Position numbers and translations under genes: made by a program. From positions 1 through 64,000 of the forward strand of contig NZ_JBKQOU010000091.1 in assembly GCF_052145335.1 (NCBI RefSeq): 64,000 bases of DNA, written 5' to 3'. Position 1 is the stretch's first letter, and each line of letters starts with the position of its first letter. Under the pieces are notes generated by a model that saw nothing but the letters and a program-made list of their open reading frames with translations, made no database searches and was not told where the DNA came from. Below, piece by piece: positions 52,570-62,358 of the stretch. This DNA is from Rhodoblastus sp052145335. GTDB taxonomy: Bacteria; Pseudomonadota; Alphaproteobacteria; Rhizobiales; Beijerinckiaceae.

Positions 52570-54027
52570 ATGATGCACAGGACGCGTCCCAGGCTGCTCG
52601 CAGGATTGGTCGCATGGCTCGCCTTTGCGGCGCCGCTGGCGGAAAGCGCGCGCGCCGGCGACGGCGACCTTATCTCGCTGCAGGCCGGCGACGCCTCGCG
52701 CCGCATGACGATGGGCGTCGGCAAGTCGATGATCGTCGAACTGCCCACCGACGCCGGCGAGATTTTCGTCGGCAATCCCGCCATCGCCAACGCCGTCGTC
52801 CGCTCGGCCCGAAAAATCTACATCATAGGCCAGTCGGCGGGTCAGACGACGATCTACGCCATGGACCGGCAGGGAAGGCGCATCGCCACCCTGGAACTAT
52901 CGATCGGCCGCGACATCGGGCAATTGCAGAACATTCTCCAGACTGCCCTGCCCCATTCCCGAATTCTCGCGCGGACCGTCAACGATTCGATCATCCTGAC
53001 CGGAGAAGTCGAGTCGCCGGGCGACATGCAGACCGCCCTCGACATCGCCAAAGGCTTCGCCGAAAGCGGAAAATCCGGCGTCGGCGGCGCCCCCGGGAGC
53101 GCTCCCGGCATGGTGGTCAACGCCATCACCATCAGGGGCCGCGACCAGGTGATGATCAAGGTCACCATCGCCGAAATCCAGCGCAGCATTTCCAAGCAGC
53201 TCGGCATCAGTTCCTCGACGCTGGCCGGCAACTGGGGCTCGTTCGCCCAGAACAATCCCTATTCGGTCAATGGCGGCCCGATGACCACCGGGGCGCTCAA
53301 CACGCTGACCAAATTCGGCGGCCCTTCCATGCTCACCCAGACCCTGCAGGCCTTTGAGCGAAACGGCGTCGCGAGAACCCTCGCCGAGCCCACCGTCACC
53401 GCGGTTTCCGGCGAAAGCGCGCATTTTACCGTCGGCGGCGAAGTGCCGATATCCGGCGGCATGACCTGCGTCGGCGCCACCGGCTCGACCGGCTCCACCT
53501 GCAGCGCCGCCGTCACCTACAAGACCTATGGCGTGACGCTGAACTTCACCCCGGTCGTCCTCGCCTCGGGACGCATTTCGCTGCGGGTCGCCACCGAGGT
53601 CGCAGAAATCGATCCGAGCACTTCGGCCAATATCAATGGCGAGACCGTGCCCGGCTTTCGCACCCGGCGGCACGACACCACCGTCGAATTGCCCACCGGC
53701 GGCTCGATCGCCACCGCGGGCCTGATCCAGTCCATGTCCAACCAGGCGATCAACGGCACGCCGGGAGCGATGGACCTGCCGATCCTCGGCGCCCTGTTCC
53801 GCTCGCGCGACTACCAGCGGCAGGAGACCGAACTGATGATCGTCGTCACGCCCTATATCGCCAAATCGGTTCCAGCCAGCGCGCTGGCGCGGCCCGACGA
53901 AAACTTCGCCGACGCCAGCGACCCTCAGGCCTGGCTGCTCGGCCGCGTCAACAAGCTCTATTCGACCGCCGACAATCCCCAAGCCTTCCGGCGTTTCAAC
54001 GGCCGCGTCGGCTTCATCCATGACTGA
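52570..54027 (+). CDS. cpaC: Tad outer-membrane secretin CpaC
   Basis: A 485-residue secretin (CpaC/RcpA). The signal peptide follows MMHRTRPRL; then the pilus N-domain (KSMIVELPTDAGEIFVGNPAIANAVV), a BON-like part and the secretin core (GVARTLAEPTVTAVSGESAHFTVGGEVPI, PILGALFRSRDYQRQETELMIVVTPYI). The start at 52570 has AGGAG upstream; an ATG at 52543 overlapping cpaB is the alternative. Confidence 0.93.
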   Translation: MMHRTRPRLLAGLVAWLAFAAPLAESARAGDGDLISLQAGDASRRMTMGVGKSMIVELPTDAGEIFVGNPAIANAVVRSARKIYIIGQSAGQTTIYAMDRQGRRIATLELSIGRDIGQLQNILQTALPHSRILARTVNDSIILTGEVESPGDMQTALDIAKGFAESGKSGVGGAPGSAPGMVVNAITIRGRDQVMIKVTIAEIQRSISKQLGISSSTLAGNWGSFAQNNPYSVNGGPMTTGALNTLTKFGGPSMLTQTLQAFERNGVARTLAEPTVTAVSGESAHFTVGGEVPISGGMTCVGATGSTGSTCSAAVTYKTYGVTLNFTPVVLASGRISLRVATEVAEIDPSTSANINGETVPGFRTRRHDTTVELPTGGSIATAGLIQSMSNQAINGTPGAMDLPILGALFRSRDYQRQETELMIVVTPYIAKSVPASALARPDENFADASDPQAWLLGRVNKLYSTADNPQAFRRFNGRVGFIHD

Positions 54028-54784
54028 ACGGAAAGACCGCATGTCGCAGCTTCGATCGGCGCCGAGACGTAACAGCAGCGCGCGAAAATGGCGGGTCATG
54101 CTCCTGCTGGCGCTGACCGCGCCCCTGGCCGCATGTGGCGGCGCCGACCGTATCGTCACCAGCTCCGTCGAGCCACGGGATGTGCGCGCTCTCCACCCGA
54201 TCGAACTGACGCGCGGGCGCGTAAATCTCGATGTCATGGCGGAAACAAGAGGCGGCGAACTCGATCCGAGGACGCGGGCGCAGGTCCGCCAGTTCGCCGG
54301 CCAATACCGCGCCAACGGTTCCGGCGACATAGCAATCGCCCTGCCGCAGGGCGGCCCCGGCGAGGCGGAAGCCCGCGCCGCCCTGCCGGGACTGCGCCGG
54401 GCTCTCGTGGCGGGCGGCGCGCGCGGCTATGTGCTGGTCTCGACCTATCCGGTGGCCAATCCGTCGCTGGCCTCGCCGATCCGTTTCTCCTACGCCTCCG
54501 TCGTCGCCCAGATTCGCTCGCGCTGCGGCCAATGGCCGACAGATCTCGCGTCGGGCTCGTCGGTCGACGGCTGGGAAAACAAGCCCTACTGGAATTTCGG
54601 CTGCGCCAGCCAGCAGATGCTCGCCGCCCAGACCGCCGACCCGCGCGACCTCATCGGCCCCGCCGCCGACACGCCGGCGGATTCGCACATGCGCGGCCGC
54701 GCCATCGACGCCGTGCGCGCCGGCAAGGATCCCGGCACGGACTGGCTCGTTCAGAACAGCAATATCGGCGGCCTCGGGAACTGA
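54020..54784 (+). CDS. cpaD: Tad pilus lipoprotein CpaD
   Basis: A 254-residue outer-membrane lipoprotein with a lipobox LAAC near residue 39 and the CpaD domain (ARRALV region, YPVANPSLASPIRFSY, CGQWPTDLA and WENKPYWNFGCASQQMLAAQ). It is thought to stabilise the secretin. Overlaps cpaC by eight bases. Confidence 0.92.
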   Translation: MTERKDRMSQLRSAPRRNSSARKWRVMLLLALTAPLAACGGADRIVTSSVEPRDVRALHPIELTRGRVNLDVMAETRGGELDPRTRAQVRQFAGQYRANGSGDIAIALPQGGPGEAEARAALPGLRRALVAGGARGYVLVSTYPVANPSLASPIRFSYASVVAQIRSRCGQWPTDLASGSSVDGWENKPYWNFGCASQQMLAAQTADPRDLIGPAADTPADSHMRGRAIDAVRAGKDPGTDWLVQNSNIGGLGN

Positions 54785-54786
54785 CC

Positions 54787-56028
54787 ATGACCAGCCAAGC
54801 CAGACCATCGTCCACGGGGACCGCGCAGATCCCTCCTGCTCCGCGGATATCCCTGCAGGCCTTTTGCGAAACGCCGGAAATCGCGGCGCTGATCGGCGAC
54901 GCGGCAAAGGACCGCCGCATGGAAAAGGCCCATGTCAAGGTCAACATGGGCGGCGCCCCTGCCGCCGTCGAAGCCTATCGCGCCGCGCCGACGCCCAATG
55001 TCATCGTCCTTGAATCCTCGGGCGCGCGCCGCGAATTGATGGAACAGCTCGAAACTTTGGCCGAATATTGCGACAGCGGCACCAAGGTGATGGTGATCGG
55101 CCGGGTCAACGACATCACGCTCTACCGCGAACTGATTTCCCGCGGCGTCGGCGATTATCTCGTCCAGCCTTTCGCCATGATGGATTTCATCGCGGCCGTG
55201 TCGGCGCAATATCATCACGATTCTGCCGTTCCGCTCGGCCGCATCATCGCCGTCGCCGGCTGCAAGGGCGGAGTTGGCGCCTCCTGCGTGGCGCATAATC
55301 TCGCCTGGTCGATCGCGCGCGAACTGGACGCCTCGACCGTCATCGCCGATTTTGACCTGCCCTTCGGCACCGCCGGCCTCGACTTCAATCAGGACCCGCC
55401 GCAGGGAATAGCGGAAGCGGTGTTCGCGCCCGATCGGCTCGACGCCAATCTGCTTGACCGGCTGCTGTCGAAATGCAGCGACAAGCTGTCGATCCTCGCC
55501 GCGCCGGCGACGGTCGATCGCTGTTACGATCTGCACGAAAACGCCTTCGACGGCCTCCTCGACCTGTTGCGCGCCTCCACGCCCTACATCGTTCTCGACC
55601 TGCCCCATGTCTGGACCGCCTGGTCGCGGCGGATGCTGGCGGCCGCGGACGAAGCCGTGCTGGTCGCCTCGCCCGAGCTGGCGAGCCTGCGCAACGCCAA
55701 GAGCCTGCTCGACGTTCTCCGCGCCGCGCGCAGGAGCGATCCCGCCCCCAGGCTGGTGCTCAACGGCGTCGGCTTGCCGAAACGGCCGGAGATCGCGGCC
55801 GCCGATTTCGCCAAGGCGGTCGAGGCCGAGCCGTGCGCCATTATTGCTCACGACGCCCGGCTGTTCGGGACGGCGGCCAACAACGGCCAGATGATCGCCG
55901 AAATGGAAGACGGCGCCAAAACAGCGCAGGTTTTCAACGATCTCGCGCGCCTCGTTACCGGACGCGGCGCAGTCAGGCGCGGATCGAAAGGCTTTCTCGA
56001 ACCGTTGCTGGCGGCGTTCAGAGGATAA
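54787..56028 (+). CDS. cpaE: Tad localisation ATPase-like protein CpaE
   Basis: A 413-residue CpaE/TadZ protein. A receiver-like N-terminal domain is followed by a MinD/ParA-type ATPase domain with deviant Walker A (AGCKGGVGASCVAHNLAWSIA) and DFDLPFGTAGLDFNQDP. It places the pilus at the pole in related systems. The ATG at 54787 lies 2 bases after cpaD. Confidence 0.93.
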   Translation: MTSQARPSSTGTAQIPPAPRISLQAFCETPEIAALIGDAAKDRRMEKAHVKVNMGGAPAAVEAYRAAPTPNVIVLESSGARRELMEQLETLAEYCDSGTKVMVIGRVNDITLYRELISRGVGDYLVQPFAMMDFIAAVSAQYHHDSAVPLGRIIAVAGCKGGVGASCVAHNLAWSIARELDASTVIADFDLPFGTAGLDFNQDPPQGIAEAVFAPDRLDANLLDRLLSKCSDKLSILAAPATVDRCYDLHENAFDGLLDLLRASTPYIVLDLPHVWTAWSRRMLAAADEAVLVASPELASLRNAKSLLDVLRAARRSDPAPRLVLNGVGLPKRPEIAAADFAKAVEAEPCAIIAHDARLFGTAANNGQMIAEMEDGAKTAQVFNDLARLVTGRGAVRRGSKGFLEPLLAAFRG

Positions 56029-56063
56029 TCGGGGCATCGGGAATCGGGAGGACGGGAACAACG

Positions 56064-57503
56064 ATGTTTGGAAAGCGCTCCGCCAGCAGCGCCCCCCCGC
56101 GCGCGCCGCAGGGACCGTCCGCCTCGCGCGTCGAGGCGATCGCGGCTTCCGTTGCGCCGCAGGCTATCGTCATGCCGGCGGCGCCTTTGGCCGTGGCGGC
56201 GGCGCAGTCGGAAAAACGCCGTTCGGACGATTATTACCTCACCAAGAGCATGATTTTCGGCGCGCTGATCGAGGCCATCGACCTGTCGCAATTGTCGCGG
56301 CTCGACGCCGACAGCGCGCGCGAGGAAATCCGCGACATCGTCAATGAAATCATCCAGATCAAGAATGTCGTGCTGTCGATCGCCGAACAGGAGGATCTGC
56401 TCGACGACATCTGCAACGACGTGCTCGGCTATGGTCCGCTGGAGCCGCTGCTGGCGCGCGACGACATAGCCGACATCATGGTCAACGGCGCGACGCGCAC
56501 CTTCATCGAAGTCGGCGGCAAGATCCAGCTGACCGGCGTGCGCTTCCGCGACAATACGCAATTGATGAACATCTGCCAGCGCATCGTCAGCCAGGTCGGC
56601 CGCCGCGTCGACGACGCCTCGCCGATCTGCGACGCCCGCCTGGCCGATGGCTCGCGCGTAAATGTCATCGCGCCGCCGCTGGCGATCGACGGTCCGGCGC
56701 TGACCATCCGCAAGTTCCGGAAAGACAAGCTGACCCTCGACCAGCTGACGCGATTCGGCGCGATTTCGCCGGCGGGCGCGGAGATCCTGAAGGTCATCGG
56801 CCGGGTGCGCTGCAATGTGGTGATTTCCGGCGGCACCGGCTCCGGCAAGACCACCTTGCTGAACTGCTTGACCAATTACATCGATCTCGACGAGCGCGTC
56901 ATCACCTGCGAAGACGCCGCCGAACTGCAATTGCAGCAGCCGCATGTGGTTCGCCTCGAAACGCGGCCGCCCAATCTCGAAGGCCAGGGCGCGATCACCA
57001 TGCGCGATCTGGTCAGGAACTGCCTGCGCATGCGTCCCGAACGCATCATCGTCGGCGAAGTGCGCGGCGCGGAGGCCTTCGACCTGCTTCAGGCGATGAA
57101 CACCGGCCACGACGGCTCGATGGGAACCTTGCACGCCAATTCGCCGCGCGAGGCGCTCAGCCGCCTCGAATCGATGATCACCATGGGCGGTTTCACGCTG
57201 CCGTCGCGCACCATTCTCGAAATGATCGTTTCCTCGGTGGACGTAATCATTCAGGCGGCGCGCCTGCGCGACGGCTCGCGCCGCATCACCCACATCACCG
57301 AGGTGATGGGGCTGGAGGGCGACGTCGCGCTCACCCAGGATCTTTTTCTTTATGACATCACCGGCGAGGACGCCAACGGCAGGCTGCTGGGGCGCCATCG
57401 CTCCACCGGAATCGGCCGTCCCCGCTTCTGGGACCGCGCCCGCTATTTCGGCGAGGAGGAACGTCTCGCCGCTGCGCTCGACGCGTCGGATATCGGCGAA
57501 TGA
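56064..57503 (+). CDS. cpaF: Tad secretion ATPase CpaF
   Basis: A 479-residue type II/IV secretion ATPase powering pilus assembly. Walker A is GGTGSGKTT, followed by ITCEDAAELQLQQPHVVRLE, the Asp box and RPERIIVGEVRGAEAFDLLQAMNTGHDGSMGTLHAN. An Ala/Pro-rich N-terminus precedes it. Length is normal. Confidence 0.96.
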   Translation: MFGKRSASSAPPRAPQGPSASRVEAIAASVAPQAIVMPAAPLAVAAAQSEKRRSDDYYLTKSMIFGALIEAIDLSQLSRLDADSAREEIRDIVNEIIQIKNVVLSIAEQEDLLDDICNDVLGYGPLEPLLARDDIADIMVNGATRTFIEVGGKIQLTGVRFRDNTQLMNICQRIVSQVGRRVDDASPICDARLADGSRVNVIAPPLAIDGPALTIRKFRKDKLTLDQLTRFGAISPAGAEILKVIGRVRCNVVISGGTGSGKTTLLNCLTNYIDLDERVITCEDAAELQLQQPHVVRLETRPPNLEGQGAITMRDLVRNCLRMRPERIIVGEVRGAEAFDLLQAMNTGHDGSMGTLHANSPREALSRLESMITMGGFTLPSRTILEMIVSSVDVIIQAARLRDGSRRITHITEVMGLEGDVALTQDLFLYDITGEDANGRLLGRHRSTGIGRPRFWDRARYFGEEERLAAALDASDIGE

Positions 57504-57518
57504 GGGGAAGGTATTACC

Positions 57519-58499
57519 ATGGACACACGCTCGATTCTGATCGTCCTGCTCGCCGTCGCCGCCTGCGCCGGCGCGTTTTACGTCCTGATTTTTCCCTTCC
57601 TGACCGGCGAGGCGAAGGCGGAAAAGCGCCACGCCCATGTCGTCGCCAAGGGAACGGGGCGGCGCGGCGACCATCGCGCCGCCGACGCCGCCACCCGGCG
57701 CAAGCAGGTCTCGGAAAGCCTCAAGGAACTGGAGCAGCGCAACGCCGAAAAAAACAGGATCGGCATTGAAACGCGCATCGCCCGGGCGGGCCTGAACCTG
57801 ACCAGGCTGAATTTTTTCCTTGCCGCCGGTTGCGCCGCGACAGTGACGGCGCTGGCGCTGCTGGGCTTAAGCGGTAGTCCGCTGTTGGCTCTCGGCGGCC
57901 TGATCATCGGCGGCCTGGGCCTGCCCAATTTCGCGCTCGGCTTCCTGACGCGGCGTCGACTGAAGAAATTCGCGCAGGAATTTCCCAATTCCATCGACAT
58001 CATCATTCGCGGCGTCAGGGCCGGCCTTCCGCTCGGAGACTGCCTGCGCGTCATCGCCGCCGAAGCCGGCGAGCCGGTGCGCTCGGAATTTCGCCGGATC
58101 GTCGAGGCGCAGACACTCGGCCTGTCGGCCGCCGAGGCGGTCGAGCGGATGCCGCAGCGCATCCCGACCCCGGAAGCCAACTTCTTCGCCATTGTCGTCG
58201 CCATTCAGCAGAAGGCGGGCGGCAATCTCGCCGAGGCGCTGGCCAACCTTTCACGCGTGCTGCGCGAGCGCAAGAAGATGCGCGACAAGGTCAAGGCCAT
58301 TTCCTCGGAGGCCAAGGCCTCGGCGATGATCATCGGCTCGCTGCCGATCGTGGTGGCGGCGCTGGTCTATCTCACCAGCCCCCATTACATCGAGCTTTTG
58401 TGGATCACCGACACGGGCCGCATCGTGCTCGGCGTCTGCGCCGTGGTGATGGGGATCGGCATCTTCATCATGCAGAAGATGATCGCCTTCGATATCTGA
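57519..58499 (+). CDS. tadB: Tad inner-membrane protein TadB
   Basis: A 326-residue inner-membrane platform protein. It has an N-terminal span, two middle spans (residues 95-140) and the T2SS-F-like domain (EFPNSIDIIIRGVRAGLPLGDCLRVIAAE, RIPTPEANFFAIVVAIQQKAGGNLAEALANLSRVLRERKKM), with two C-terminal spans. Confidence 0.94.
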   Translation: MDTRSILIVLLAVAACAGAFYVLIFPFLTGEAKAEKRHAHVVAKGTGRRGDHRAADAATRRKQVSESLKELEQRNAEKNRIGIETRIARAGLNLTRLNFFLAAGCAATVTALALLGLSGSPLLALGGLIIGGLGLPNFALGFLTRRRLKKFAQEFPNSIDIIIRGVRAGLPLGDCLRVIAAEAGEPVRSEFRRIVEAQTLGLSAAEAVERMPQRIPTPEANFFAIVVAIQQKAGGNLAEALANLSRVLRERKKMRDKVKAISSEAKASAMIIGSLPIVVAALVYLTSPHYIELLWITDTGRIVLGVCAVVMGIGIFIMQKMIAFDI

Positions 58500-58574
58500 T
58501 CTTTTCTCGCGCAAGCTTGGCGACGCTTCGCTCCTGACCATCCCCGTTGTCCATTGCCACGCAAGGCCGAAGCG

Positions 58575-59555
58575 ATGTTTTCACTGCTCCTCGAAAAACT
58601 CACCAACGCCAGGTTCCTCGAGGCCCTGCTGGTCGGCTGCTTTACCATCGCCAGCCTGATCTCGATCGGGCTGCCCCTGCTCGAAGGCGACCGCCTTGGC
58701 GAGAGAATGAAACTGGTCGCCTCGGAGCGCGAACGCATCCGCGCACGCGAACGCGAAAAGCTGCAGGCCAAGAATGGCGGCGGCAATCTGCGCCAGACGC
58801 CCAAGGCCTATATGCGCGATATTGTCGAGCGCTACGGCCTGTCGAAATGGCTCGGCGCCGCGGGCGCCAAGGCGAAACTGGCGATGGCGGGCTATCGCGG
58901 CCCGCAAGCGGAAATCGGCTTTTTGTTTTTCCGCCTGGTGACGCCGATCGGGCTGCTGCTGTTCGGCGCGATCTACCTGTTCGTGATTCTCCGGGTCGAG
59001 CTGACCTTGCCCGGCCGGCTGGCTTGCGTGATCGCACTCGCTTTCGCCGGCCTGAAGGCCCCGGAAATCTATCTGACCAACACCATCGTCAAGCGCCAGC
59101 AAAGCATGAAGCGCGCCTTCCCCGACGCGATGGACCTTTTGCTGATCTGCGTCGAATCCGGCATGTCGATCGAACACGCGTTTCGGCGCGTCAGCCAGGA
59201 AATCGGCGTCCGCTCCATTCCGCTGGCCGAGGAATTCACCTTGACCACGGCGGAACTGTCCTATCTGCCCGACCGGCGCGCGGCTTACGACAATTTCCAC
59301 AAACGCACCGGGCTGGAGGCGGTGAAGGCCATCGCCACATCGCTGGTGCAGGCGGAGAAATACGGCACGCCGCTCGGCTCGGCCTTGCGGGTGGTGTCGC
59401 AAGAGGCGCGCGACGCGCGAATGATGGAGGCGGAAAAAAAGGCCGCCTCGCTGCCGCCCAAACTGACGGTGCCGATGATCCTGTTTTTTTTGCCGGTGCT
59501 TTTCGCGGTGATCCTGACTCCGGCGATCATCCAGATTTCGGGACAAACTTATTGA
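58575..59555 (+). CDS. tadC: Tad inner-membrane protein TadC
   Basis: A 326-residue partner of TadB with the same fold: spans near 15-35 and 110-150, and FPDAMDLLLICVESGMSIEHAFRRVSQEIG, EEFTLTTAELSYLPDRRAAYDNFHKRTG. The ATG at 58575 is preferred over a TTG at 58554. Last gene of the tad run; no TadD-like TPR protein follows. Confidence 0.93.
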   Translation: MFSLLLEKLTNARFLEALLVGCFTIASLISIGLPLLEGDRLGERMKLVASERERIRAREREKLQAKNGGGNLRQTPKAYMRDIVERYGLSKWLGAAGAKAKLAMAGYRGPQAEIGFLFFRLVTPIGLLLFGAIYLFVILRVELTLPGRLACVIALAFAGLKAPEIYLTNTIVKRQQSMKRAFPDAMDLLLICVESGMSIEHAFRRVSQEIGVRSIPLAEEFTLTTAELSYLPDRRAAYDNFHKRTGLEAVKAIATSLVQAEKYGTPLGSALRVVSQEARDARMMEAEKKAASLPPKLTVPMILFFLPVLFAVILTPAIIQISGQTY

Positions 59556-59835
59556 AGGCCGACGCGACGAAGCGCGTTGTCACATAAAAGTCGAACAAGA
59601 TCCGGTAGAATTTTTGTGACGTTAAACGGCTAAAGTACAAGCGTCTTGAAGCAATTAATGGCCGTGTTCAAGCTGAAGTCTCGAGCCGAACGAAACGGGA
59701 CAGGCCTCCAGGTTGACGATCCATCATCGCCGCAGGTCGGAGACCGAGGCGATTTCCTTCAGTAGTTGTCGTGATGGAATTCCTTGTCGTAATCGCTTAT
59801 TGACCACCGATCGAAGTTCTCGCCGGAGAGCGTTC
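59556..59835. other. spacer before the hybrid kinase gene
   Basis: No coding sequence is supported. It is moderately AT-rich at 59580-59670. No terminator with a clear T-run was found after tadC. Confidence 0.4.
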
Positions 59836-62355
59836 ATGGAACTGACGGCGTTCTGGAGCAATGAAGCGCGCATTCGCGCGATCCTCGGCGGCGCTTCGGA
59901 CACGTTCATCGGCCTGGACTTGCAGGGGCGCGTGGCGGCGATCAATGGCGGCGCCGAAAAGATGTTCGCCATTCCTGTATCCGAGTTGTTGGGATGCGTC
60001 GCCGCCGAAAGCCGTCTACCGGAGGCATTGCGAACCCGCCTGGCCGAATCCTTGGGTCGGCTCAAAGCCGACGAAGCTTTTCCTCCCGACAGGTTCGAAT
60101 TTGAATTTTCCCGCGCGGAAGGCCCGACTTTGCATCTTGAGGGCGAGCTTTATGTTGTTGGCGCCGGAAAGGAAGCCCTCCTTGTCGCCCGTCTCTTGGA
60201 CGCCACCCAACGTTGGCGGACCGAGCGCAAAAATCTGCGGCTTGGACGAATCCTGAGGACATTGGGCGAAGGCAATCAGGCCCTGGTTCGCGCCGACAAC
60301 GAGCATGACCTCTTCGAGGTCATGTGCCGGGTGATCATCGAGTTTGGCGGCTACCGAATGGCCTTCGTCGGCATGGTCGATCATGATGAGGCAAAGACGA
60401 TACGGCCTGTCGCGCACGCCGGGCGCGAAGCTGGCTACCTCGCGGCGATCCGGCTGAGCTGGGAGGAGAATGACCCGTTCGGCCGGGGTCCGTCCGGAAT
60501 GTCCATCCGCACCGGCGTGCCCCAGGTCAATAATGATTTCGTCAACAACGCGGTCATGAGTCCCTGGCGCGCCGCCGCGGCGGAGAGGGGCTATCTGTCG
60601 AGCCTCTCCCTGCCGCTCAAGGATGGGGCGGGAGTATTCGGCGCCCTGGTGATATATGCGGGCGAAACCTATGCCTTCGGCCCGGAGGAACTGGCGCTGC
60701 TCGTCCAGCTCGCCGACAATCTCGCCTACGGCGTCATCGCTCTGCGCACCCGCCGCGAGCGTGACGAGATCCAGAAATCGCTTTGCCGCGCCCAGAAGAT
60801 GGAGGCGCTCGGCCAGCTGACCGGCGGCATCGCCCACGATTTCAATAATCACCTCCAGGTCATTCTCTCCAACCTTGACCTCGGCCTGCGCGTTCTGGAC
60901 GGCGGCGGCCAGGCCTCGCCCTTTCTGCGAAACGCCATGAACGGCGCGCGACAGGGCGCGAAACTGACCAGCCAGCTATTGGCCATCGCCCGCCGCCAGC
61001 CCCTGCGTCCGGAACCATCGCGCCTCGACCGCATGGTCGGCGAAATGATGGACCTGCTGCGCCGCTGTCTCGGCGAACGCGTCACGATAGAACTGGTCGC
61101 CGCAGCCGGATTATGGACGGCTCTGATCGATCCCGACCAACTGCAGAACGCCTTGCTCAATCTGGCGATCAATGCGCGCGACGCGATGCCTGACGGCGGC
61201 AAACTGACGATAAAGCTGAAAAACCGCATCCTCGATGAGGCCTATGCGGCGGCCCATCGCGACGTGACGGCCGGGGAATATGTCCAATTGACGGTGCGCG
61301 ACAGAGGGATCGGGATGGCCCCGGAGATACTCGATCGCGTCTACGAGCCGTTCTTCACGACGAAGCCGGAGGGCGTCGGCACAGGCCTCGGCCTCGCAAT
61401 GGTTTATGGATTCATCAGGCAATCGGGCGGGCATATCCGGATCGAGAGCCGTCCAGGCGAAGGGACCGCCATAAAACTCTATCTGCCGCGCAGCCTGGTG
61501 GACGAAACAACTCGCGCCGTCGAGGCGCCCGTGATCGAGCGGGGTCGTGGCGAGACCATTCTCGTCGTCGAGGACGAAGCCGATGTCCGCAATTCGGTGA
61601 CCGCCTTGCTGGCCGAGCTGGGCTATCGCGTCCTAGTCGCGGCCAATGGCGAGGAAGCGTCGCAGATCCTGGCGGCTGGAGGCACGGTCGATTTGCTCTT
61701 CACCGACATGGTCATGCCTGGCGCGTGGAACGGTCGGTCCCTGGCCGACGAGGCCCGAAAGATTATCCCAAACCTGCCCGTGCTCTACACTTCCGGATAT
61801 TCCGAGAACATGATCATGCGCGACGGCCGCCTGCTCGAAGGCGTCGTGCTGTTGAGCAAGCCTTACCGTGAATCGCAACTTGCTCAGACCATCCGTTCGG
61901 TGCTTTCGGCCTCGGCCCGGCCGCCCATGGGATCGACGGTGGAGCCCGCACAAAGGCAGTCCGGCGGCAGCCCGCAAGACGCGGAACTTCGCCCGTCCCT
62001 CCTCATTGTCGAGGACGACGAAATGGTCCGCTTCCTCATGGTCAGCCTGTGCGAGGAAGCCGGCTACCAGGTAAGGGAGGTAGCGAAGCCTTCCCAGGCG
62101 CTGAGCGTCCTCGCCGGCGGCGCGCCAATCGATGTGCTGGTCACCGATTTCATCCTTCCGGAAATGAACGGTATCGAACTGATCCGGAAAGCATTGGTCG
62201 AAAAGCCTGACCTCGCGGTCATCCTCGCGTCGGGCGCCAGTTTTAGCTTTGACGAGCTTCCCGACGAGAGAATCACCGTTTTGGCCAAGCCGTTCAGGCC
62301 GGAAGATCTTCAGGACGCCATTCGAAAGTCGCTGGCGCCGAATCGGCGGAGCTGA
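59836..62355 (+). CDS. hybrid histidine kinase with PAS, GAF and two receiver domains
   Basis: An 839-residue soluble kinase. PAS (residues 10-115), GAF (about 150-320), HisKA with His near residue 334 (ALGQLTGGIAHDFNNHLQVILSN), HATPase (NLAINARDAMPDGG, RDRGIGMAPE, GTGLGLAMVYGF) and two receivers with Asp near 624 (LLFTDMVMPG) and 771 (VLVTDFILPEMNG). No membrane span, so it senses a cytoplasmic signal. The start at 59836 has GGAGAG upstream. Role in the neighbouring tad locus is not shown. Confidence 0.92.
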   Translation: MELTAFWSNEARIRAILGGASDTFIGLDLQGRVAAINGGAEKMFAIPVSELLGCVAAESRLPEALRTRLAESLGRLKADEAFPPDRFEFEFSRAEGPTLHLEGELYVVGAGKEALLVARLLDATQRWRTERKNLRLGRILRTLGEGNQALVRADNEHDLFEVMCRVIIEFGGYRMAFVGMVDHDEAKTIRPVAHAGREAGYLAAIRLSWEENDPFGRGPSGMSIRTGVPQVNNDFVNNAVMSPWRAAAAERGYLSSLSLPLKDGAGVFGALVIYAGETYAFGPEELALLVQLADNLAYGVIALRTRRERDEIQKSLCRAQKMEALGQLTGGIAHDFNNHLQVILSNLDLGLRVLDGGGQASPFLRNAMNGARQGAKLTSQLLAIARRQPLRPEPSRLDRMVGEMMDLLRRCLGERVTIELVAAAGLWTALIDPDQLQNALLNLAINARDAMPDGGKLTIKLKNRILDEAYAAAHRDVTAGEYVQLTVRDRGIGMAPEILDRVYEPFFTTKPEGVGTGLGLAMVYGFIRQSGGHIRIESRPGEGTAIKLYLPRSLVDETTRAVEAPVIERGRGETILVVEDEADVRNSVTALLAELGYRVLVAANGEEASQILAAGGTVDLLFTDMVMPGAWNGRSLADEARKIIPNLPVLYTSGYSENMIMRDGRLLEGVVLLSKPYRESQLAQTIRSVLSASARPPMGSTVEPAQRQSGGSPQDAELRPSLLIVEDDEMVRFLMVSLCEEAGYQVREVAKPSQALSVLAGGAPIDVLVTDFILPEMNGIELIRKALVEKPDLAVILASGASFSFDELPDERITVLAKPFRPEDLQDAIRKSLAPNRRS

Positions 62356-62358
62356 ACT

